Shown: piece after piece, positions 56,489-64,000 of the stretch | Position numbering within the stretch: the stretch's first letter is position 1 | Layout of the letters: each line of letters starts with the position of its first letter | NCBI RefSeq assembly: GCF_013368755.1 | Contig: NC_049565.1 | Location: 4,216,001-4,280,000, forward strand | Reading direction: 5' to 3' | Length of the DNA stretch: 64,000 nt | Source: Talaromyces rugulosus | Lineage: Eukaryota; Ascomycota; Eurotiomycetes; Eurotiales; Trichocomaceae | The notes under the pieces: model-generated | Seen by the model: the letters and a program-made list of their open reading frames with translations, nothing else | Database searches by the model: none | Told to the model about the DNA's origin: nothing | Position numbers and translations under genes: made by a program

Positions 56489-59375
56489 TTATCTAGTTTC
56501 AGTAATAATATTATGAAAAGAAGCCGTGTCAATATTTCCGAGATCCGTCATCAAGTTCATCATGCCTTCAAGTAGAGGTGGGAAAGTCTCTGTCTCTGGG
56601 TTGAAGTTGTTCCGGTACACGTCGCAAGCCGCTGTCATAATGTTTCGGATGTCAGTCAATGGACAGAATAGCCACTCAGGCCCTACGGATATCCCCGGTT
56701 TTCCTTTACCACACATGACAAATGCCGTCGTATGGGGTGTGCTAGGGCCATCTAGTAAAACTTGACAGCCGTCTTCTTGGTAGATTGCCGTCTGGAATAG
56801 GTGGGGAGAGGCTAGGCTGCTCATGCTAATCGAAACAAGACCGTACGCCCACAACGTTAAACTTGCTTGATATACTACAACTGCTGAAAACTCGCGTAGT
56901 TGAGCTGCCGGTGCCGATCTTGCAATTCGCAGTATCTGGCCCGCGTGCCATACGGCCGTCTTGAATTCTGATCCGATCATCCATTCTCGCAGGAGATGAT
57001 GGGTAGTGGCAGCCTCCTCTTCCCCAAGTCTACCTGCAAACTGTTGTGATTCTCGAGGTGATACGTTAAGGGCCATCAAACAGAACTCTGCCACGATTTG
57101 GATTTGTGAGGGATCAAACCCTTGGTGTGAGAGGGTTTGTTGTGCGATTCCGATACGTTTGGTAAGGTCTTCATGTTGGCATGAAAGCCATAACATGGTT
57201 GTAGCTTGCCCTGAGAGCTGGCTACTGGCCCGGAAAAATCGTTGGGACTCTTGGTATGCCCAAACTTGAGACCAAAAACCATGTATAACCACCAGAGAAA
57301 TGAGAGATTTATCATAGTAACTAGGCAAATTTTCAAGCACGGATGGATTCTGCGCAATTACTAGCCAAGAGGGACTTTCGTCGAAAGTCATTCCATAAGA
57401 TAGCATGGTGTCTTTCCACACAGTGGCAGATGGTGCTAGCCATATATCTCGGGAAAGAGGAAGTGGGCATAAAAGCTCCGTGACTGAGCAACTGGGAGGT
57501 TTGAGGTACGCCATCGAACACCGAAGGTCAGTTAACGCAGCAAAAATTGCTGTTCTATATTGTTTGCTAATCAGTGACAGTTCATTTGAGACCAGACGGC
57601 AAAGTTTGAAGTAAACCTTTTAAGGGATTCTTGTTTGACCCACGCGCGCCACTTTTCTTTGGTGGTATGGATATCATCTTCCAAGCGAGGGTGGATGGAG
57701 TGAGCATATAGCGTACGTGAGAAGCATCCGTAGCGACGGAGCATCTATTTCAAGGTTTAGTTTTTGGTATACTTTCCTAGGGTCCCAGCTTCATACAGTC
57801 ACAGGCGCAGATAGAAATGTCTCGGCGACTTCCATGTTACGCTTGAATCCACTCCACAGGCTAACTGAGACCCAAAGCAAATATGCTTGTATTGTCTGAA
57901 GGTCTCGAGCCCGACTATTGTCTTTTTCGATCTGGAAGAATTATTACTATTCGATTTGAGTCGTTTTCGAATGGCGAAAGTAGGCACTCACCGATGCTGA
58001 TAGCGAGAGACGTGATCGCTCTTGCAGAGCATAACCCATTCTGCATACACTATCGATTGATATTGACGAAGCACCGGCTCCAATAACAGTGCCTAAGAGC
58101 TCGGTATGACACTCAGTGGCAGAGAAAGACGGGGCATGAATCCAACCTGCCGGTTCCAAGCTTTGCCAACTAAAATAGACTTGCACCATACGGTCCAGAT
58201 AAGATTCCGATGGAAAGGCCCGAAGTGGAACGGCAGAATGTGGAGTATTGTAGATCATGAAGAGTATTCGGTCGCGGCAACTCGAATCGACGACTGTCGG
58301 GGTGAATTTACCCGTAACAGAGTACTGCTGATTTCTGCGTAGCATTCGATCTACGGCCTTTTCATTGACGAGCAGACTCTCTTGGCCGGCATATGCATTT
58401 TCAACATGGACTGGGGTCCACAGCCAGGGCGACCGCTTGAAGGATTCGAAACGTGATGAGGCCGCGCTAGCATGAGTTGGGCCACTTGCTTCTATTGGGA
58501 CAGGCGGTTGCATGTCGTTTTGGATCGGCTGCAACAGCGCTTGGAGGGTGTCGAGGTCTAGATCAAAGCACCCACCATCTAGGTCATCGGCCGCGGGAGG
58601 AAGCAAGAAGGCATCTGTGAAAGAAAAGCCATTTGTATAGGGAGACGCCAAGAAATCAACTGCGAGCCCGGCATCTGGTGGTGCGGCTGAGATAGCTGTT
58701 GCGTCAACTACCATCACCTGTGGATGCGCTTCAAGTGACTGGGATATTTCTACCGCGGATAGCGGGTATGAGACATCAGAACTTGTGTCATTGTCGTTGG
58801 AGATGGCCCGTGGAAGACCAGGGGCGTGTATAGCTTCAGGATTTTGGTTCCGGTGAGAGGGGCTTTTGGCACCCTTTACTGATGGCAAGCAAGGTTCACC
58901 CCGACTCAAGCAGCGTTGGCACGGCTTGTGGTTAGTGCACTTGGATCTACTCTGAACACATGCCTGACATGCTCGACTAACACGCGCGGTCCGAGAAGTC
59001 CCTTCCCAACGTAGATGGGTCTGCTTGTGCCGATGCAGAAGATCCCTACGATGCTTCATTAGCATATACTATATCGATTGTGAACTTGTCATTAGCTCTG
59101 TGCATACTGTCGATTGAAGCCTTTGGAGCAAACGGGACAGCGATGGGGCCGCAGATCTTGGTCTATGGAATAAATCAGTATGGGGTTGCACCTTTCTATT
59201 CGAAAGAGAGGGTGTGTGCGTATGACCGCTTACGGGACTGCACATGGCGAGCATAGTGGTCTGAACGCTCAAAGGAGCGGTTGCATTTATCACACCAATA
59301 ATCAGCATCCGAGTTTCCGCCTTTTGCGCGCTTCGGATTTGGCGGCGTGCCGGCTTGACCGTCCGGGGCAGCCAT
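56489..59375 (-). CDS. C2H2 plus Zn2Cys6 transcription factor
   Basis: Six exons (59234-59375, 59108-59162, 57992-59045, 57797-57931, 57617-57744, 56489-57554) join in frame to 859 residues. Two C2H2 fingers at the N-terminus (CDKCNRSFERSDHYARHVQ-SH and CPVCSKGFNRQDLLHRHKQTH, each completed across an intron) are followed at once by a zinc cluster, CQACVQSRSKC-TNHKP-CQRCLSRGEPC. A fungal_trans-like middle region follows (ILFMIYNT, SYLDRMVQVYFSWQSLEPAG, ARDLQTIQAYLLWVSVSLW). This dual-finger architecture is known for fungal catabolic and secondary-metabolism regulators. It is divergent from the extradiol dioxygenase (293-bp gap) and is the natural candidate for controlling the surrounding cluster. 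Confidence 0.9.
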
Positions 59376-59667
59376 GGATCATTCGGAACGGACGGAACCT
59401 GGAGGAAAGCAACCAGACTGGTATGGCCTGCCCGCGGAGTAGTGGAGGAGTGTGGAAGACTGGCTAGGAGAGCAAACGTTTTACGGGGGAGAAAGAGATG
59501 TCGTCGACGCTTTCTCCACAAACACGCTTGGACTTAGGGCTAGTAGCCGATCCCCCACCTCTTCCGGAAATAAACACTATTATTTCAACGGCCGCCGGAA
59601 TCGTCGAATACAACTAACAACAGGTATAATTAATTCACTCTTGGGATAATACTACAATACTGAAGCT
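59376..59667. promoter_or_regulatory. Divergent promoter, regulator versus extradiol dioxygenase
   Basis: 292 bp between two ATGs. Contains CGG- and CCG-rich parts (for example GCCGCCGGAATCG near 59590) that could serve a zinc-cluster factor, not proven. Confidence 0.35.
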
Positions 59668-60586
59668 ATGGCAGGCGGATTAACCCCCGTCCATTTCTTC
59701 TCCCATGGTTCCACGTCCATGCTCGGCGAACCGTCCGACTCGGCCGATTATTGGAAAGAATGTGGTGAGGCAGCGTGTCGCAACGGGATTGAGCATGTCC
59801 TGATTATGGTACCTTTAATAAACCTCCAATTTCTCTAAAAAAATTTTTTAGCTAATGGATTCATGCGGACAGGGCGCGCATTGGGCTGCTGTGGGCGATG
59901 AGATTCAAATCGCCACCAACCCGAAACCCAAAAAAGCACCGATTGGTGGTGTCCACCCTAGCAAATACGTCGACTACGAATTGATTCCAGATCTGCCCAT
60001 GGGGGAACGTGTTATATCGACCCTTCGAAAGGCCGGATTCAACGCATCTGCCAATCCCAACTTTGATTGGATTCACGACGTATATCTGATCTTGATCCGC
60101 ACATTCCCACAGCGCTGTCCTCCCACGACAGTGGTCAGTATGAACGCTCGCTTTGATCCACACTATCATATGCGTGTTGGGGCAGCTTTACGACCACTGC
60201 GTCGAGAAAATGTCTTATTTATTGGCTCTGGCGGTACTGTGCACAATCTCTACCGAAATGTCTGGTGGCCGCTGCTTCGTTACTCGGATAATTTTGCTAT
60301 GCCAACGCCTCCTGGCGATTGGGCATTGGATTTCCGTCAGGAAGTTGAAGATGCTATGACGAAAGCTTCAGGACCATTGCTCAGAAAAAGTGTCACTATG
60401 CTGATGAAGATACCAAAGTATCGTGATGCCCATGCCACCGATGACCACATTATGAGTGCCATGTTTGTGGCTGGGCTTGTGGGAGACGTCGAGGATGAAG
60501 GAACTCCGGTTGAGATTGGAGCTGAAGACTGGGAGCTTACTAACATGTGTAATACCCAGTTTACGTTTGCAAAATGGGAGACGTGA
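59668..60586 (+). CDS. Class III extradiol ring-cleavage dioxygenase (LigB/DODA type)
   Basis: Two exons (59668-59808, 59873-60586) encode 284 residues. LigB superfamily features: HFFSHGSTSMLG near the N-terminus (metal-ligand His), IM-GAHWAAVGDEIQ with the second His completed across the intron, FDWIHDVYLIL, VVSMNARFDPHYHMRVGAAL, and LFIGSGGTVHNL with the catalytic/metal His. These enzymes use Fe(II) (zinc in some homologues) to open a catechol ring next to its hydroxyls; DOPA 4,5-dioxygenase is a relative. The adjacent FAD monooxygenase could supply the catechol. The start and splice both restore conserved residues. Confidence 0.9.
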
Positions 60587-60854
60587 ATGGATAAGTCATG
60601 TACATGTATTCGTGGAAAATAAAATAGAATCTATAACGTATTAGAGGTGGTACGGTTAGATGCAGTTGAGACTGTCAGTTTAATCGTGAACATTACATAC
60701 ATATTTACACCTTCGGAAGGTTTGACTCATCAACTTGGTAAATGATAGTGTTTTAGGGTGTCTTTAGGTTTAGGATTTCGGTGTGATTCGGCATGTAGAT
60801 TTTGAAACTATTCTCCCTATTCATACAAAATTACAAAAATTCACAAAGCAAACA
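60587..60854. other. Convergent 3' flanks
   Basis: Short AT-rich spacer, no gene. Confidence 0.3.
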
Positions 60855-62598
60855 TCAAAACCCAAAGACCCTTCCGGCAAAATGCAGTGAAAGTTTCTGC
60901 GTTAAAAACCACCCGGAATATCCTACAAGTGAAACAGCCGGCAATACAATGAACAACGCACCCACAATAATTCCCTGCTCAAAGAAGCCAATAGCCGTTC
61001 CAGGCCCCTGGCCGGTCTCTCTCAGGGGTTGTGTTTCTCGCTGTCGGAGAATCTGCAATTTGGTAGACATTGGGTTGATCAGATCCTTCAGCTCAATAGC
61101 AGAATTTCCAATCGGCTCTTCTACAAACTCCGGTCTTGGCTTGGACAGCATTTCTTTGGTATACCGTAGAGCAAGCGAAAAGTGTTGTTGTTTGAGGGGG
61201 AGGGCGGGTCCCACTAGAGAGAATTCTAGTCAGCGATTTGGAGCATTCAGTTTCGTATAATAGTGAGAACAGTTTCTTACCAAGAAGCTGTGCGGGGATA
61301 TGGTTGATGAAAGACCAATGGCTGTTGATTTGTTGGCTCAAGAACTTTCCAGCGGCAGGTTCAGCGAAATGGTACGCTACAAGATACTCGGGTCGTCTAG
61401 GCAGTAGTTAGTGGATACGTTTGTCATCAGCTATAGACTGGGATATAGGCAAAACCAACATCTTTGACAGTGTAAGAACAACATCTACTAAACTAGAAAC
61501 GGTAAGAAGAGTCAAGTATTTCCCGCCACCGCGTCGAGCTACTAAGGGAGACGAGCTCAATAATCAAATTAGCAGGTTCCACCTAAGTATTCGGGTTGAC
61601 GGGTTCTCACCTTTGATGAACATCTATCATGTATAGACCTTCTTTCTTGATAAGCGTGGCTTCTCCATTACTCTCTGCCTCTACCAGGGCTGTCTTCCAT
61701 GCAGCATGCTTATCATCACCAGCATGACTTGAGTGCACCTCACGACCTGTTGCACTCGTTCTCTCAAGAATAATTTCCTCCAAAAATTTGTTTTTGACCC
61801 ATTCGTTGACAACTATGAGATCAGGAGCATGTGGTGACTGTCCAGAAAATGCAACATGAGCAGCGAGTATTTGCTGTGCAGCCTTTTTAACATCCGCAGT
61901 ACGATCAATGACTGCAATAGAACGAAGATTTGGTACTGATTTGACGCAGTGGAGGGTCTCTATTTCACCAGTTTGGTCAATGGTCAAAGCCGTGGAAAGA
62001 ATTTCGTCATCAGTCACAGGACCCTGGTTAAGGGCATAAATTTCCCAGTCCAGGGGTTGGAACAATGATGGTAGTAAGTCATCGACGGCACGTTTGTCAC
62101 ACTATGGACAATTCAACGTCAATTTGTTGCTTCCTAAAGCATCCACTATCCAGAAACAATTTCTGCAAAAAAACATACCTCAACTACAAAAGTATTACCT
62201 GCAGCGATAGCGCACGCCACAGCAGATACAATCGCATAAAACCGTGTGTGCATAGTCGGTTTCACCACAACCACCCCATACCCTATACGACGCTCTGCGT
62301 TGTTTTTTCCTGCTGCAATCTTGTATTCATTGGTAATCGCCCGATCAAAGTTGATTCCCTCGTAGTGCTCTCTGACCGTGGCAATTGCCATGGAAAATTC
62401 CACTTCGGCTTCCGTTTTGAAGTTAGTAATATTGCTAGACGAAGCGGCGATAACCTCCAAGATCCCCTCGCGCGAATCTAGGATACTTTGGTGTAGTATT
62501 CTGAGTTGACTTTGTATGAAGCGCACGTTGGATGTCCTCCCATCGATGGCGGCGGCGCAGACGCGCTTCAAGTGAGATTTAGAATCCGAGGACTGCAT
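60855..62598 (-). CDS. Aldehyde-dehydrogenase-like membrane protein lacking the catalytic Cys
   Basis: Five exons (62179-62598, 61611-62101, 61460-61555, 61281-61396, 60855-61213) encode 493 residues. ALDH fold landmarks: RRIGYGVVVVKPTMHTRFYA (in place of the usual substrate-side strand), CAIAAGNTFVVE (cofactor-binding region), HVAFSGQSPHAPDLIVVNEW where canonical enzymes have GQxCxAPD, LVAYHFAEPAAGKFLS, and HWSFINHIPAQLLVGPALPL. The Cys position holds Pro, and no ELGGK-type catalytic Glu motif was found. The C-terminus adds a hydrophobic segment (GIIVGALFIVLPAVSLVGYS). Fungi have such cysteine-less ALDH relatives; they may bind rather than oxidise. ATG 62598 preferred over a TTG upstream. 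Confidence 0.8.
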
Positions 62599-62885
62599 TT
62601 TCGATTGATCACGGGCAACGATCAAAAACACAGAATGTCTTTTGTAGAGCAATGGAAAAAAAGCTCTGGTTTTTATTTTTGGTTTTAACTTAGCTTCGTT
62701 GAACCTGGATACTCAACTCCGCATCTCCTGTGGTGTGAGTTCCCCCACCGGAACGAGTCTATATTATTCCCCTTTGTGATCTAAAACTAATACGGATATA
62801 AGAGAGCCGGATGTAAAACTTATTCTAGTTTCAATATTCCCAAATTCCCCGTCCCAGCCGCTTCTCGAGAGAAAAAAAAGGAACC

Positions 62886-63313
62886 ATGATTACCCAAACA
62901 GCTACTACGACAGTTCCCTCCTCGCTCGCCGACTATAATATCCAACTGACCGGGAGCAGCGATGCCCTACCGGTAAAAACAACTCGTCGCCGACACTCAG
63001 ACAGCACATATCCTTCCCACTGGCCTACGGAATACAGACGAATCCCTTCACACCGGCCCGTCAACAAAAACTTGGACCCGTCAGAACGTCCGTTTGGGGC
63101 GAGTACCGGGGAAAGGGTGTTTGTGAGCGTCATGCTCAATGGCGTAGGTTTGAACGCTGTAAGCGAAATACCTTTTTCATTGTTAATTGAAGAAATGGAT
63201 GACGATGCTAATATGGCATGGTTGAATTTTAGTTGCTTGTGACTAGTTATGAGAACACCGTTGGGAGGCTTTTTCCCAAGTTGACGAGATATGCTATCGG
63301 AGGGGAGTGGTAA
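62886..63313 (+). CDS. Small hypothetical protein (117 aa)
   Basis: ATG 62886 opens a frame that, unspliced, ends at 63242. A better model removes GTAAGC...TTTTAG (63159-63232, with a GCTAAT branch point) and gives 117 residues ending VTSYENTVGRLFPKLTRYAI-GGEW. The body is polar (TTRRRHSDSTYPSHWPTEYR) with a possible folded C-terminal part (GERVFVSVMLNGVGLNALL). No family recognised. It is divergent from the ALDH-like gene with a 287-bp promoter between them. Confidence 0.45.
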
Positions 63314-63628
63314 TTTGCCGTATTCTTACTTATATGTATTTTATATGCGTTGTCATTAGAAATAGTTAAGAGCTCTGCTCAGACCAGGAATTTCATAGCC
63401 ACAGCCATGTCATGCTCCGATATAGAACTGAAAGACTAGCTAGAGTTCTTCGGGAGAAGGTGTAGATCCGCCACCGGAACGTCTTCCGGACAGTCAGACT
63501 CACTCCACGGACTCCAGACACAAGTATGGAGTCAAGCTTGTTATCAAATAAAAGCTAAAGACCGGATATTTTCTGAACTTGGTCATAATTCCCAAATTCT
63601 ACCTCGTAATAATACATTGACCGACAAA
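63314..63628. other. Intergenic spacer
   Basis: Promoter side of the last hydrolase; no gene seen. Confidence 0.3.
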
Positions 63629-64000
63629 ATGCCCAACCAAATCCGAGATATCAGCGAGACCTTTGTGGACGAGGAGAACCAGTTGATCTTTCATAAGAAT
63701 ATCTCTGTTCCTCTCAAATGGAATGGAGGTGTACTTCGTATCAACGTTTACCGACCGGAAGTAGAGGGGACATATCCCAGTCTTGTTACGTATGGGCCAT
63801 ATGGGAAAGATATCTACTACGGAGAGTAAGCAGCAGTCTATATACAATTATAGTTATAAATGATTCTGACGACGGGCCTAGTTTCCATGAGAAATCTTTC
63901 TCCGAGGTCAACCCCGCGCATAAATCAAAGTACTCGGCATGGGAGACACCGGATCCTGTCTTCTGGACCAAGCGCGGCTATGCCGTTGTGCGTGCCGACG
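63629..64000 (+). CDS. CocE/NonD-family hydrolase, N-terminal part (runs off window)
   Basis: Two exons visible (63629-63825, 63882-beyond 64000) joined at GA|T. The sequence is the start of a peptidase S15/CocE hydrolase: NISVPLKWNGGVLRINVYRP, SLVTYGPYGKDIYYG, and FWTKRGYAVVRAD leading to the strand before the nucleophile, which lies beyond the window edge. It is a paralogue, not a copy, of the CocE gene at 44794-46828; the two differ clearly in sequence. The start at ATG 63629 is preferred over an in-frame TTG at 63617. Confidence 0.88.

Noticed and set aside
1..64000. tRNA and rRNA genes
   Set aside because: Looked for T-loop GTTCGANTC with matching acceptor arms; only isolated partial matches, none with a cloverleaf.

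Overview
The window looks like a chromosome segment of a filamentous ascomycete, most likely Eurotiales (Aspergillus/Penicillium type). The evidence is 47-120 nt introns with GTRNGT donors and CTAAC-like branch points, Zn2Cys6 regulators, fungal MFS, ZIP, Sam37 and thymidylate synthase genes, and AT-rich CpG-poor relics that resemble RIP damage. Most genes have several exons. I rebuilt gene models by hand by joining frame-compatible GT-AG (once GC-AG) exons, so exon coordinates are my inference and have not been tested against transcripts.

Left part (1-27 kb). A mitochondrial carrier gene runs off the left edge. Next comes the C-terminal half of a Git1-type glycerophosphodiester/phosphate MFS transporter (1832-2760, minus). 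The N-terminal half of the same family lies at 26485-27047, also minus and in the order expected if about 23.7 kb had been inserted into one gene. The insert holds a RIP-degraded relic resembling the C-terminal part of a DUF3435 (Starship 'captain'-type) recombinase and a stub of a FAD monooxygenase. Its cargo is a cytochrome P450 reductase, a cytochrome P450, a Zn2Cys6/Fungal_trans_2 regulator, a myo-inositol-type sugar transporter, an aldo-keto reductase pseudogene with two in-frame stops, a flavin monooxygenase with an NTF2-like N-terminus and a Gfo/Idh/MocA (inositol dehydrogenase-like) oxidoreductase. It ends in AT-rich relics, a solo LTR with a perfect 5-bp target duplication, and a decayed biotin carboxylase (methylcrotonoyl-CoA carboxylase-like) 3' fragment.

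Middle (27-43 kb). This part looks like conserved housekeeping sequence: a ZIP zinc transporter with two CAAGGT motifs upstream, a Sam37/metaxin gene, a gene-poor stretch of about 6.6 kb, a conserved fungal protein of unknown function, thymidylate synthase, and two small hypothetical genes.

Right part (43-64 kb). A run of catabolic-looking genes: an HSL-like alpha/beta hydrolase, a CocE/NonD hydrolase, a cupin gene broken by an apparently intact 3.8-kb hAT transposon with perfect 8-bp target duplications, a carboxymuconolactone-decarboxylase-like gene, a salicylate-hydroxylase-type FAD monooxygenase that may be fused to an acetoacetate-decarboxylase-like domain, a C2H2+Zn2Cys6 regulator, a LigB-type extradiol dioxygenase, an aldehyde-dehydrogenase-like protein without the catalytic cysteine, a small unknown gene and a second CocE-type hydrolase running off the right edge. 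Hydroxylation, ring opening, decarboxylation, aldehyde processing and ester/amide hydrolysis together suggest an uncharacterised meta-cleavage (extradiol) aromatic degradation or biosynthetic cluster, which is unusual because fungal aromatic catabolism is mostly intradiol.
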